Assembly: GCA_001600695.1 (NCBI GenBank)
Contig: BCKQ01000001.1
Coordinates: 734,432 to 798,431, forward strand
Source of the DNA: Ascoidea asiatica
Taxonomy: Eukaryota; Ascomycota; Saccharomycetes; Ascoideales; Ascoideaceae
Reading direction: 5' to 3'
DNA length: 64,000 nucleotides
Shown here: positions 11,101 to 22,101 of the stretch, in pieces
How the letters are laid out: each line of letters starts with the position of its first letter
Position numbering within the stretch: position 1 is the stretch's first letter
The notes under the pieces: generated by a model
Seen by the model: the letters and a program-made list of their open reading frames with translations, nothing else
The model's database searches: none
Told to the model about the DNA's origin: nothing
Translations under genes and position numbers: made by a program

Positions 11101-13011
11101 ATGAGAATTCAAATTAATTCATTTTATTTCTTATTTTATATATTCACTTCAGTAATTTCTTTAATAACTTATGATTTGGATAATGAAAATTCTCCAGACT
11201 TATGGTCTTTAAATGATAAAAAACAATTTTTAAATGATAGACATTTTACTCAAAGTCAACTAATTTTTAAAAATGCAAAACAGATAAATAATTTAACTGA
11301 AAGTGAATGGAAAAATTTAACTTCATATTATAAAGATGACTTTTATAATTTTAATTCTTTAAAAAATTTATCAAATTCAAATCTTGAATTATTTGAAAAG
11401 AATATACAATCAAAATTTTATAATAATTTAAATGAATTTTATAATAAATTCATTAATTTTTTTGATAAATCTTCACAACCAATAGATATTTCTTCAAAAA
11501 TTCTAATTAAAACTGAAGATGATAAAAAGTTTTATTCAAATCATAAATTAATCTTTAAAGAAGCATATGGTAAAAATTTTAAATATTGGTTTTTTGAATC
11601 TTGGTATAAATCTGAACTTTTAGATATTTTAAATCAAAATTCAATCAATATTTCCAATGAAGTTTTTTCAAATTCAACAAGAGATGATTTGATTGAAATT
11701 ATATTAAATAATTGGGATAAAATTATTCAAAATCAAGCAAGTTTTGATTCTTCATCTGGTAATTATCCCGGTTTATGGTTATTAAATACTTGGACAACTT
11801 CTGATTTAAAAAAATGGTTAAGTTTTTATAAAATTTCTGATTTTGATCCTGAAAAGTTTTATACAAGAAATAAATTAATTCATTTAGTTAGAATTAATAT
11901 TTTTAAAGTTTCAATGTATCTTCAAAGTATAAAAATTTCATTTATTTCAGATTTTTTAAAATATTCAGATTTATTTAATGATGATATAAATATTAATGAG
12001 ATTTTTAATATTGATGAAAGTAATAAAGATTTAATAAAATTTTTAGAAATTATTGATAAATCTGAAATTTATGAATATTTATTTACAATTCATGGTTTAC
12101 CAATTGAACATTCAGATTCTATTCAAGATAATCTTGAATTAATTAAACCATATATTTCAAAAATTTTATCAAATGATTTAAATTTATGGTCAAAAGTTTT
12201 TACATATTCAACTTCTGCAATTTCACCAATTATTTCAAAAGAACAAAATAATTTAGGATCTTTAATTTTATCCAATTTTCAAAATCAATTTTCTTTAATT
12301 TTTGGTAATTATGGTACAGAAAGAAATTTTTTAATTGATGGAATTTCAAATTGGTCTTTATTAAGATTAAAATCATTTATTGAATTTCATGATTTATATA
12401 ATAAAATTTCAAAAGATAAATTAGATTTTGCAACAAAATGGGATTTAATTAAAATTATATGTTTAAATAAAAATTATTTTTCAAAACCCAAAATTTCAGA
12501 TATTTCATTTATATCGCCACTTTTATTATCAAAAAAATTAATTAAACAAATAAATAAATCAGTTGATATTAAATACATTTTTAATCTTTGGATGGATGAA
12601 ATTAAATCAAATTATAATTCAATTGATATGTTAGAAAATGAAATTTATAAAAAATTTGGTTTTTATATAAAAGGTAATTATAATGATAAATTAAGTTTAG
12701 AATATAAAACAAATTCAGAAATCACTAAAAAATATTTATCAGATTTATTAATTAAAAATACATTATGGTATTTATTTGGAGATTTTGAAAATTCCTTAGA
12801 TTTTGAAAAAATTTCTATTATCAATGACAATGTTATTAATGATACATTTAATATAACAAATGATATGAAAAAGGATGAAAATAAGGAAGATGTTGAATCA
12901 TTTATTTTAATACCGGATGAAAAAGATGAAGAAGTTAAATCAATTTTTGAAGTGACTAGTTCTAAAAAACATAAAAAAAATCCAATGTCAAGAGATGGTT
13001 CTGATCTTTAA
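11101..13011 (+). CDS. Ish1/Msc1-like stress-response repeat protein with signal peptide
   Basis: A 636-aa secretory or nuclear-envelope type protein. Residues 1-22 are a hydrophobic signal or anchor (FYFLFYIFTSVISLI). The body holds about five degenerate ~40-residue units built on W-x(2-4)-W-x3-L-x2-[WFI]-L, for example LLNTWTTSDLKKWLSFYKI and FFESWYKSELLDIL. These match the Ish1 domain of S. pombe Ish1 and S. cerevisiae Msc1, proteins of the nuclear envelope/ER linked to stress and meiosis. The C-terminus is charged (KKHKKNP). Composition is Asn/Lys/Phe-rich. It converges with the hydrolase gene at 13855-15009. The family assignment rests on repeat pattern and signal sequence; the precise function is not known from sequence. 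Confidence 0.65.
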   Translation: MRIQINSFYFLFYIFTSVISLITYDLDNENSPDLWSLNDKKQFLNDRHFTQSQLIFKNAKQINNLTESEWKNLTSYYKDDFYNFNSLKNLSNSNLELFEKNIQSKFYNNLNEFYNKFINFFDKSSQPIDISSKILIKTEDDKKFYSNHKLIFKEAYGKNFKYWFFESWYKSELLDILNQNSINISNEVFSNSTRDDLIEIILNNWDKIIQNQASFDSSSGNYPGLWLLNTWTTSDLKKWLSFYKISDFDPEKFYTRNKLIHLVRINIFKVSMYLQSIKISFISDFLKYSDLFNDDININEIFNIDESNKDLIKFLEIIDKSEIYEYLFTIHGLPIEHSDSIQDNLELIKPYISKILSNDLNLWSKVFTYSTSAISPIISKEQNNLGSLILSNFQNQFSLIFGNYGTERNFLIDGISNWSLLRLKSFIEFHDLYNKISKDKLDFATKWDLIKIICLNKNYFSKPKISDISFISPLLLSKKLIKQINKSVDIKYIFNLWMDEIKSNYNSIDMLENEIYKKFGFYIKGNYNDKLSLEYKTNSEITKKYLSDLLIKNTLWYLFGDFENSLDFEKISIINDNVINDTFNITNDMKKDENKEDVESFILIPDEKDEEVKSIFEVTSSKKHKKNPMSRDGSDL

Positions 13012-13700
13012 TTTATCTTTAATTTATATTAAATTATCTTTAGATTATCTTCAGATTATCTTCAGATTATCTTTAGATTATTTTTTTTCAAGTTAGAAAC
13101 AAAAAAACAAACAAGTTCAGTATTTTAAGGTTTGGGATAATTGGATATAAAGGGAATTTAGTTTTTATTTTTTTTTTTTACAAAGACAATTTTATATAAG
13201 TTTTATTAAAAATTTTATATAAATTTAATATTATTTTTACAAAAAAATGTTGAGAGATTAACTGATATCAATTACGAATTTGTATACAGTAAAAACGAAA
13301 GATTAATATTAAAAATTGATAATTTGATATTTTGATATTTTGATTTTTGATTGAATTTAATAAGTTTTTTTACAAATGAAATATCTCCTTTATTTGATTT
13401 ATTATGTTATGTTAATCAATTTAATTTATAGGCAAGTTATTTTTTTTATAACTTTGATTAAAATTGGCCGATGAGGACATTTTTATAGCGAATAACATTA
13501 CATAATATTCAGATAAAGAAAAGTACGAAAAGAAAAAAAAAAAAAAAAGAAAAAAATAAAAAAACCAGGTGCATTTTAGTTCAAATTATTTAAAAATTGA
13601 TTATCAGTTTGATATACATTATGTAGGTATTTTAAAAATTTTAAACGAGAAGAAAGTGAAGACATTTTTTAAATTATTTTGTGTTACATAAAATCGAGAG

Positions 13701-13731
<31 letters not shown>

Positions 13732-13854
13732 AAAAGGAAATGAAAAAATAAAGTAAGAAAAGGAGAATAGAAACAGACATAATTTGTGAGTACTTGAGAG
13801 ATAATTCATGATCGTCTGTTGAATTCTAATTTCAATTTATGAAGTGAAGAATAT
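13012..13854. other. Convergent 3' flanks with A-tracts and 12-bp repeats
   Basis: Shared 3' region of the two convergent genes. Directly after the Ish1-like stop is a short degenerate array of AGATTATCTTTC-like 12-mers (13030-13080). Further on are long A-runs, one of about 29 A at 13701-13729. No gene is visible. Confidence 0.6.
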
Positions 13855-15009
13855 TTAATTTTTGATGAATTGAATGAGATCTTTAATATGATCATCAATA
13901 TTATTATCAATATTATCAATATTATTATCAATATTTTCATTATTCTCATAAGCCACAGTATCATTATAAACAGTTATGTCAGCAGCAACAGGTCTATGAT
14001 CAGAAGAATAAAAATCAAAAAAAGAATGTAAAATTGCAAAATTTTCAACTTTAGAAGAATTTGAATCCTTTGGAGCCCAAATGTAATCTATAATATTTTT
14101 TTCTTTTAAATTTTGATTATTATTGTCAATGTTATTGTCAATGTTATTGTCAATGTTATTATTAATATCTGAAATTAGAGAAGTATTTGAATTTAAATTT
14201 AAATAAAAATCTGGATTTTTAAAACCAGTATAAGTATCCGAATCAGAATGAGAATATCTATTTTGTTTAATATTTACAGCAATATTTGTATCTAATAAAG
14301 ATTTAGAAACAATTTTATAAGGTTCATCAGAAGGATGAGTATTAAAATCACCAGTTAAAAAACTTGGATTATTATTAATATTTTTTAAAATTTTTAAAAT
14401 TAAATTAACAGATTCTCTTCTTGAAATAATACCAATATGATCAAGATGAGTATTAAATAAATTAATTTTTTTACCAGTTTGTAAATTTTCAAGATATAAA
14501 TATTCAACAATTCTTTCTAAAGCTGCATCCCAACCTTTACTTGGAATTTTTGGAGTTTCACTTAACCAAAAAGTTTTTGAATTTAAAATTTTCCAATCAA
14601 TTTTTTTAAAAAAAATTGGATTAAATTCACCAGATAATTTACCATCTTTTCTACCAACACCAAAATAAGTATATTCATTACCTAATAATTGTTGTAAATC
14701 ATTTAATTGATTATATAAAACTTCTTGTAAAGAAATTAATGAATTTTTTTTACAATTAAATTTTATACTTGAAGCAATTAAATATTTTCTTTCATTCCAA
14801 GAATGTTCACCATCCCAAAGACGTTTATTATCATATCTTATATTATGAGAATAAATACGTAAATCTAAAGGATCTAAAGATGATTTGGAGAGTTGAGAAG
14901 GTTGAATAGTATTTATATTTTCAATTATATTATTATTATTATTATTAAAAGAGTTTGGATCTATAGGTAATAAAAAAGAAGCATAATAAAGAAATCTATT
15001 AACAATCAT
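13855..15009 (-). CDS. Endonuclease/exonuclease/phosphatase (EEP) superfamily hydrolase
   Basis: A 384-aa metal-dependent phosphohydrolase of the DNase I/EEP fold. Motifs appear in order: YSHNIRYDN (metal-side Asn), ISLQEVL (catalytic Glu), FNTHLDH (catalytic His region), FLTGDFNTHPSD (GDFN, active-site Asp/Asn), IDYIWAP and YSSDHRPVAAD (SDH, the catalytic pair). The spacing resembles small fungal and bacterial hydrolases of this superfamily rather than Ccr4 or inositol 5-phosphatases. The substrate cannot be told from sequence. A short hydrophobic N-terminus (FLYYASFLLP) might be a signal sequence. Two low-complexity NNID repeats interrupt the protein, one between GDFN and IDYIW and one at the C-terminus. 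It is divergent from the Mso1-like gene at 15684. Confidence 0.75.
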   Translation of the reverse strand: MIVNRFLYYASFLLPIDPNSFNNNNNNIIENINTIQPSQLSKSSLDPLDLRIYSHNIRYDNKRLWDGEHSWNERKYLIASSIKFNCKKNSLISLQEVLYNQLNDLQQLLGNEYTYFGVGRKDGKLSGEFNPIFFKKIDWKILNSKTFWLSETPKIPSKGWDAALERIVEYLYLENLQTGKKINLFNTHLDHIGIISRRESVNLILKILKNINNNPSFLTGDFNTHPSDEPYKIVSKSLLDTNIAVNIKQNRYSHSDSDTYTGFKNPDFYLNLNSNTSLISDINNNIDNNIDNNIDNNNQNLKEKNIIDYIWAPKDSNSSKVENFAILHSFFDFYSSDHRPVAADITVYNDTVAYENNENIDNNIDNIDNNIDDHIKDLIQFIKN

Positions 15010-15179
15010 TTTTGAATAAAAAGCAAATAAAGTAATAAGTTATTGAAATATATGATAATGAATGAAGTAAATTGAAATAAATATATTTGAATTATATCAA
15101 AAGTATTTCTTTTATACCTATTTTATATATCTTTATAACTATTTTATTTACAGTATGTTTGTTTTATAACTGTTTTATA

Positions 15180-15500
15180 AGCCATTTTATGAGTGTTCGT
15201 TGCTTCCCCCGAGGAATTTGCAGTGAAATTGGAGAAGTTGCCGATAGGCGCAAACTCCGAAAACAGAAGCAAAGAAAGACACGTGGTGTAGACAGGATGA
15301 CTAAGCAGAGACCATAAAAGCGGGACTACTTTCAAGAGGCGTGGCTGGTGAACTGAAGTGGCTGGTTCTGTGAGGCTGGAATGGAGGCTAGGGGGAGAGG
15401 CGGTGCTTTGGGGCTGAGCTGCTGTGGTCTCATGCACCGAGTTTACCACGGCAATGGGTGCGAGAGTGATAAGCAGATTGAAATAGAATCAGCTCCTACA
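15180..15500. promoter_or_regulatory. Divergent promoter island with CACGTG
   Basis: GC-richer DNA between the divergent EEP hydrolase and Mso1-like genes. It contains CACGTG at 15280-15285, a Cbf1/bHLH-type site, and GCGGGAC at 15319-15325. A 101-codon antisense frame here has no recognisable protein and is taken as chance. Confidence 0.45.
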
Positions 15501-15540
15501 ACGGCAGTTATAAAAGGTCTGAATTTCATCGTATTCATAT

Positions 15541-15600
15541 CATAAACTATCATAAACTATCATAAACTATCATAAACTATCATAAACTATCATAAACTAT
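15541..15600. repeat. Six perfect tandem copies of the 10-mer CATAAACTAT
   Basis: Six head-to-tail units, preceded and followed by decayed copies (TGTAAAGTAT, then TATATTCTAT units). They sit 85-145 bp before the Mso1-like start codon, in the promoter or leader. A 10-bp period equals one helical turn. Confidence 0.9.
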
Positions 15601-15683
15601 TGTAAAGTATTATATTCTATTATATTCTATTATATTCATTTTATATAATATATTTGTATCATATCATTTAATAAATATAAGTA

Positions 15684-16436
15684 ATGTCAACGAAATTAGA
15701 TTGGTCTTCGAGATTTAAAAATATTTCAAAACCAAATATTACATTTAAGAATCCATTACAAAAAAAAGAAAAAGATGGTAATAATGAAAATGAAACTGTT
15801 ATTCATAAAGCTTTGATAAATTATTATATAAATATTGCAAATGAAAATGAAAATGAAAATGAAAATGAAAATACTTCTTTACCAAATTGGTTAATTGAAA
15901 ATGATCCAAAATATAATAATTCTCAAATTCAACATCATAATAATAATATTAATAATAATATTAATAATAATAATAATTCTAATGCTCCTTATCAGGCATC
16001 TACAATAATGAATAATTATCAAAATAAATTCACAAGTAATATAAATGATAGAAATGAAAATTTAATTAATAATAACAATAACAATAATAATAATTATAAT
16101 TATAATAATAATAGAAAAAGTTATAAAACTCAAACTGCAGCTTCTTCATCTTTACAACAATTATATAATTCAAATTCAAATCAATCTTATAATAACTATA
16201 ATAACTATAATAATCATTCAAATAATCACACAGTATCTAATCGAACTTCAATCAATTTCAAAGAAAAATTACAAAATAATAAAGCAAGACAAAGTTTTCA
16301 ATTAGATTCTTATTCATATAACAATAATAATACTTCTTCTTCTTCTTCTTCTTCTTCAACTAACGTTACTTCAGCCACCACTTCAGCTACCTCTTCAAAA
16401 TCTTCAAGAATAAGCTGGGGTAGATTTGCAAAGTGA
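15684..16436 (+). CDS. Mso1-like Sec1-binding protein (probable)
   Basis: A 250-aa, mostly disordered Asn/Ser-rich protein. The only conserved-looking part is residues 25-75: basic KKEKDG, then ETVIHKALINYY, a NENE repeat, then SLPNWL. This order resembles the short Sec1-binding motif of yeast Mso1 (acidic, T-[VL]-[VIL]-H-[KR]-[AV]-L-x-x-Y-Y, then P-x-W-L), which works with Sec1 and SNAREs in exocytosis. The C-terminal SRISWGRFAK is basic and could bind membrane or partner. Start: the first ATG after a promoter with six 10-bp repeats. The match is short, so a different small adaptor is possible. Confidence 0.5.
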   Translation: MSTKLDWSSRFKNISKPNITFKNPLQKKEKDGNNENETVIHKALINYYINIANENENENENENTSLPNWLIENDPKYNNSQIQHHNNNINNNINNNNNSNAPYQASTIMNNYQNKFTSNINDRNENLINNNNNNNNNYNYNNNRKSYKTQTAASSSLQQLYNSNSNQSYNNYNNYNNHSNNHTVSNRTSINFKEKLQNNKARQSFQLDSYSYNNNNTSSSSSSSSTNVTSATTSATSSKSSRISWGRFAK

Positions 16437-16942
16437 TTCAATTTAATTGATAATAATTCTTCTTCTTCACTTGTACTGTATTGTATATTTCCTTCTTTCT
16501 TTCTTCTGTGTTGATCTTCGTCTTCTCTCATTTTCTCACTCCGGTGCCATACAAACGGTAATACCAACAAATTAAACTGCCAAACCACTCCGTTACAAGA
16601 TTCATTCCTCAATTGTGGCTATAAACAAGAAATTATAATTATATTTACATTTACATTTATATTTATTATATCTACTGAATTATTAACAGTTATTATATTT
16701 GTGTCTCTCACTTCTTCTATCTTATATCTTTTATATTCTACAATAAACTTCTGAATTTGTGATTTTTATCTTCTTTCAACTATTCCTTCTTTTTTTCATA
16801 TTCTTTTAAATGCTTTTTTTAAATGCTTTTTTTTTTTAATATTCAAAAATCTTCTTTTTTGCATTATTACTTTATAAATCTTCTCATATCAATTTCATAT
16901 AATTAATAATTAATAATAATTATAATATCAACTTTAATAAAT

Positions 16943-17006
16943 ATGGATTTCTTAAATAACTTATTCAATAAATTATTTCATTTAAAAAATGATTATTATA
17001 ATAATC

Positions 17007-17040
<34 letters not shown>

Positions 17041-17527
17041 CAATGACAATTATATTAAATTAATATCAAATTATAATTCAATAAATGATTCAATTAAAGA
17101 TCCAATTAAAGATTCAATACAAAACTCAGATCTTGAACTTAAAATTGATAATTATATTATAAATGAAAATGAATCTTTTAATGATAGTGATATTACTGAA
17201 ATTTATAATGAAAATGAAAATGAAAATGAAAATGAAAATGAAAATGAAAATGATATTATAAATTCTAATGATAATAATAAAGATAATGATAAAGAATTTA
17301 AAGATTTACCAACATTTTCATTAATTTTATCAATTATTATATTCTTAATAACAACTTATTATTATTTTAATCCATTAATATTTGATATAAATATTGATTT
17401 AAATGATTTAATTAAAGCTTTTAAAAAAAATAATTATCAAGAACAATTAATAATTTTAAATGCTTTATCAAATGTTGCTTCGGAAAATAGTCCCACTATT
17501 AAAGGTATTTCATCTACTTTATTTTAA
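16943..17527 (+). CDS. Unknown single-pass membrane protein, Asn/Glu-rich
   Basis: A 194-aa product I do not recognise. The N-terminal 120 residues are low-complexity (poly-Asn 21-33, NENENE 90-104). They are followed by one strongly hydrophobic segment (about 127-148, FSLILSIIIFLITTYYYF) and a 45-residue tail (LNDLIKAFKKNNYQEQLIILNALSNVA) that could be an amphipathic helix. The layout suggests a tail-anchored or single-pass protein with a small conserved C-terminal domain. It lies on the same strand between the Mso1-like gene and PUS4, with its own short upstream spacer. A real gene is likely because the hydrophobic segment and tail are not repeat-derived. Confidence 0.55.
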
Positions 17528-17789
17528 TATTACATATTATACTAATATCAAATGATATTAAATCCCTATTTTAAAAGGTATTGCAGTTAATATAAACATT
17601 ATTACCGTTTCGAAAATCTTTAATAGTAAATGAATGAATGAATGAATGAATATTTTATAGCTATTTTGCATTTATAATTCTTATATCTCTTTCATTTCTT
17701 ATATTTCTTATATTTCTTATATTTTATATATTTTATATAATTATATAGTTATATAGTTATTTTTATAAATCATATTATAATACATTATT

Positions 17790-19002
17790 ATGAATGGAGT
17801 TTTTGCAATATATAAACCAGTAGGAGTTTCATCTTCTCATTGGATTATTAAATTACGTAAAATTTTTAATGAATCAAAAATTTTTGAAAAAGATTTAAAT
17901 AATTTAAAAAAAAGAAAAATTGAAGGTTTATTAAATAATAAAAAAAATCCAAATAAAAAATTAAAAAATTTAAATATTAAAGTTGGTCATGGTGGTACAT
18001 TAGATGTTGATGCATCTGGAGTTTTAGTTATTGGAATTGGTGAAGGTACAAAAAAATTACAAAATTATTTAAATAATTGTATAAAATCATATGAAACTGA
18101 ATGTTTATTAGGTGCTTTAACAACAAGTGGTGATTATACAGGAGATTTAATTTATAAAACAAAAATTAATCATATTAATAAAGATAAAATTTTAAAAATT
18201 TCAAATAAATTTATTGGTAAATTAATTCAAACTCCACCAATTTATTCAGCTTTAAAAATGAATGGTAAACCATTATATGAATATGCAAGAGAAGGTAAAA
18301 AATTACCATCAAAGATTAAAACAAGAGAAATTCAAATTTATTCACTTAAATTTTATGAAAATGATTTATTAACAACAAATCATAATTATGAATTTATTAA
18401 AAGTAATAATGAAAATGGTGATAATGATAATAATGAAAATGAAAATAGTAGACAAATTAGTGAAGATAAATTATTTTTTTCAAAAGAATATAAAAAATAT
18501 TGTGAAGATAATAATATTAAAGATAATAGTGAAGATTATAAGATTTTTAAATTAAATAATAAAGAAGAAATTTTAAAAACTAATGAAATTGGATATAAAG
18601 CACCTTTAATTCATTTTAATACAATTGTATCATCAGGTACATATATTAGAAGTTTAATAAGTGATATTGGAAAATCATTAAATTCATCAGCATATATGGT
18701 TAAATTAATTAGAAATAAACAAGGAGAATGGGATTTAAATAAAAATTGTTTTTATATGAAAGATTTTGAAGAAAATGATGAAAAAATTTGGGGAATTGTT
18801 TTAAAAAAAGTTTTAAATTGTGAAAATGGTGATATTAATATTAAAGAAGAATTTAATAAAATTTTAAATAATAATATTAATGATATAAATGAAATAAGTG
18901 AAATAAGTGAAATAAGTGATATAAATGATCAGGATAAAAATAAAGATAAAGATCAGGATAAGAGTAAGGATATTGATATTAAAACTGATATCAATACAAA
19001 AA

Positions 19003-19054
<52 letters not shown>

Positions 19055-19187
19055 AATTTCATTAAATATAGATTTTTCAGAAGATGATAAAGAAGATAAG
19101 GACTCTAAAGACTCTGAGGATTCTAAAGATTCTAAGGACATTAAAGAATCTATGGAAGATAGTAAAAAAAGAAAATTTGAATCGTGA
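17790..19187 (+). CDS. PUS4: tRNA pseudouridine-55 synthase Pus4 (TruB family)
   Basis: A 465-aa TruB/Pus4 enzyme that makes pseudouridine 55 in the T-loop of elongator tRNAs in nucleus and mitochondria. It begins FAIYKPVGVSSSHWI (TruB motif). The catalytic loop is GHGGTLDVDASGVLVIG with Asp72 as nucleophile, followed by YETECLLGALTTSGDYTGD and PPIYSALKMNGKPLYEYAREG (substrate-binding motif), then SSGTYIRSLISDIG near residue 285, the third TruB motif. Lineage-specific Asn/Asp insertions lie at 205-225. The 80-residue C-terminal tail is a poly-Asn/DKD/SKDSED low-complexity extension and probably dispensable. Confidence 0.95.
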
Positions 19188-19361
19188 ATGGATTCACTTC
19201 ATAACAATAGAAATAAAGGGGCATTTTTTTTCATAAAATAAATAAATTTTTTGTATTAATTGTTTGTAGATTAATTTTATATTCATCATTTGAAGGATAT
19301 TTGTATTTTTGTATTTTTTTATTTTTGTATTTATTAATATAAATAGTAAATTTTGAAAGTT

Positions 19362-19367
19362 CACGTG
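19362..19367. promoter_or_regulatory. CACGTG site upstream of the 12-bp array ORF
   Basis: A perfect Cbf1/bHLH E-box in the 3' flank of PUS4, 85 bp before the ATG of the repeat-coded ORF at 19452. Confidence 0.4.
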
Positions 19368-19451
19368 ACTTTGTTTTGTATTTCTATTATTATCTGAATA
19401 TTTCAAGGCATTTTTCATTTAACGTTGCAGAGAAAGTTACAAAAAAAAGTG

Positions 19452-19766
19452 ATGAAAGTGCAAGAAAGTGAAGATGAAAGTGAAGATGAAAGTGAAGATG
19501 AAAGTGAAGATGAAAGTGAAGATGAAAGTGAAGATGGTTACAAAGACAATGGCAGAGAAGGTTACAAAGATAATATCAAAGATGGTAACAAAGATGGTAA
19601 CAAAGATGGTAACAAAGATGGTTACAGTGAAGGTTACAAGATGGTTGCCAGGAAAGAAAAGGGATGGTCAGAAAGAAGGCAGTGTGGGAAGCAGCAAAGA
19701 GTGGCTACACGGTGCGTGGTTCTGCGTTTGGAGGCAGCTAACTTTGCGGGTTACTTACCTTGATTA
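19452..19766 (+). CDS. Possible small hydrophilic ORF built on a 12-bp periodic array
   Basis: A 104-codon frame from ATG 19452. Its first half is fourteen 12-bp units coding four-residue repeats: ESED six times, then GYKD, NGRE, GYKD, NIKD, GNKD three times, GYSE. The second half is basic and GC-richer (KEKGWSERRQCGKQQ) with no recognisable family. A CACGTG lies 85 bp upstream. Against a gene: any 12-bp array stays in frame, an alternative frame is also open over the array, and the tail has no conserved motif. I list it as possible only. Confidence 0.3.
19464..19631 (+). repeat. 12-bp periodic minisatellite, about 14 units
   Basis: Six perfect GAAAGTGAAGAT copies (19464-19535) pass into diverged GGTTACAAAGAT/GGTAACAAAGAT units, three of them perfect (19584-19619), with the 12-bp phase kept throughout. 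Confidence 0.95.
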
Positions 19767-22101
19767 ATTTCCCATTTCCCATTTCCCATTTCTATTTCTA
19801 TTTCACAAAAACTAAACAAGCAGCGGAACTTTAAACTGTGGTTAATTGAAATAGTCAATAAAAGTGTAGCAGTCCGAAATAGGCAACAAAGCATGGAAAT
19901 GGAAAATAAAATACGGTATGCATGGGCTAGAAGCGGATGGTGGCGGATTAAACCTTGCTAAATGTGAAAAAGACCTTTCCTTTCGGAGGTTACCCTTATA
20001 ATAAAGGTAAATGTCTCCTTAGAGTAAAGGAAGTCAGATTTTATGAAACAGAAGGGTAAATGGTAATTTCAATAAGAACCACCATCAGGTTCTACCTACC
20101 ACTTGTTAATAGTTCTCGGAGTGACTATCAATCATGATCTTAAACCACACGATATTAATAATTTATTTATATAATTCAAAAGAATGTAAAATCATGGATT
20201 GAATGATTACATAATATCATTGATAATCATTAAATTTCAAATTGGAAATTTAATTTATTATCTGAAAACAACTTATGAATTAAAGGAGTTAATAAATATA
20301 TAACAAAAAGAAAATTTTAAGAAAGAAGTCAAGAATTTTCAAATTAAATTAAAAATTAGTTTAGAAAAAACTCCCAGGATTAATTGAATTTAAAATATAA
20401 TATTCTTCTAAGAAAGAAATTAATTGAATTCATTTATTTTAGTCTAAAAAACTGTTCGTATTTTGTTTTAAGAAAAAAAAAAAAAAAAAAATATACATAT
20501 CTCATGCTTAATTACTACGTTTTGAAATTCGAATGAGAAACAAAATTTAATACGGCATCCGATTTCCGGTAACGGATTACAACACGGATTTATATTCCGG
20601 CAAAAGGTGCTAAGAAATACTAAGAAAGGGTAAGAAAGACACTCACCCACTGTAGAAATAGAAACAGAAACAGAAATAAAAACAGAAAACAGGAAACAGT
20701 GTACCGCAATAAGCAATTTTAAGACCGTGATAATTTGTTAAGCTCCCAAAAACCGCGGTAGAGCGCTTCAGTGAGCCCCCGAGTTTATTCAACTTTTTGT
20801 ACTCCATGGTGTTTGTTTCCGCATTATTTTGGCGTGTATTGTTAAAATATTCAGATAAATCAAACCCATTTCCACTTATAAACACACTGTCCCGCTTATT
20901 TTTATGGCCATGTTACCACTAAAATACGCAGTAGCGCCAGGCAACCACCTGTGTCTATTGGTTCAAGAAAAGTTGCTTTAATGTTTTCGGGAACTTTAAC
21001 AGCAAACATCAATCGATATTTGCAAAGTTAGTTGTGGAGCTGAAGATTATTTTATTACTTTTTCCAAAATCTGGACCAATATTAACAATTTTCCACAAAA
21101 GATCTACAAGAAGTAAACGTTATTTAGTTATTTGCTGCTCAGTTATGCCTGTGTATATTTTGTGTTGCTTGCTAATACGCTAGCTCGCTCGATTGCTGCG
21201 ACGATGCTACACAAACTTAAGTTTCAGAAAAAGTCATGTTGCCATTTTCCAAACTACGGGTATGTTTTTATTACCACTACCAGCAAAAACAGCAAAAGCA
21301 CTGAAAAGACTGAAAACAGCAGCGGTGTATTCATCTCCCAGCTTAAAAGTTTATTATTTAGTATTTAAACTCGTATTGAATTCAATAACAGAAACTGTGA
21401 GTGAAACTCCTTGAGAGAGAAACTCCTTTAGGCTCCTTTAAGTTCTTAAGTATGGTAAATTAACTATGAACTGATATTTAACACTATTGAAGAAATTAAA
21501 TAATAATATTAAATTAACATAAATAACATATCAATTATCAATTATCAATTATCAATTATAAAATATCAAATATCAAATATTTTATCAAAATATTAGTATA
21601 TTAATCACTGATCATGATCTTAAACTTAAGCCAACAATATCCACTTTATCATAATATCATATCATATTTTCTATTATTCTAAATTTCTATTTTCAATTCA
21701 AATAAAAAAAACTTATTAAATCCTCTTAATTCTCTTCATCCTCACTCAAATATTTTTTGATAATTTTTTTTACTTATTTTAATTTAAATTTTTCAAAATT
21801 TATTATTATTTCTTACTATCATTATTCATATTTACTATTTATATAAATCATTGGAATGCCATTTTAAAACTATTCATTAAATTTCAAATTCCAAATTTAT
21901 ATTACTTTATTATCTGTTATCTTTAACTTATACTATTATTACGTTTACATATCTTATCTTATATTATATTATATTATATAAATATATAAAATTATCTTCT
22001 TTATATTTATATATTTCATATATATTAATATCCAATATCCAATATCCAATATCAAATATCCAATATCAAATATCAAATATTATCTTATTATCTTATCCAT
22101 A
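19767..22101. other. Long spacer with GC-richer patches
   Basis: No gene is supported in 2.3 kb. GC-richer patches at 19860-20060 and 20500-21300 carry GGCGGATTAA (19942), AACGGATTAC (20571), ACACGGATTT (20583), GTCCCGC (20889) and an X-box-like GTAGCGCCAGGCAAC (20931-20945). Open frames here are short, start at non-ATG codons and show no family. The last 500 bp are extremely AT-rich, with TATATAAATATATAA-like runs and CCAATATC repeats just before the next start codon. Confidence 0.5.

Noticed and set aside
15144-15449. 101-codon antisense frame in the EEP/Mso1 promoter
   Set aside because: It lies in a promoter island with CACGTG, overlaps a sense frame and has no recognisable domain.
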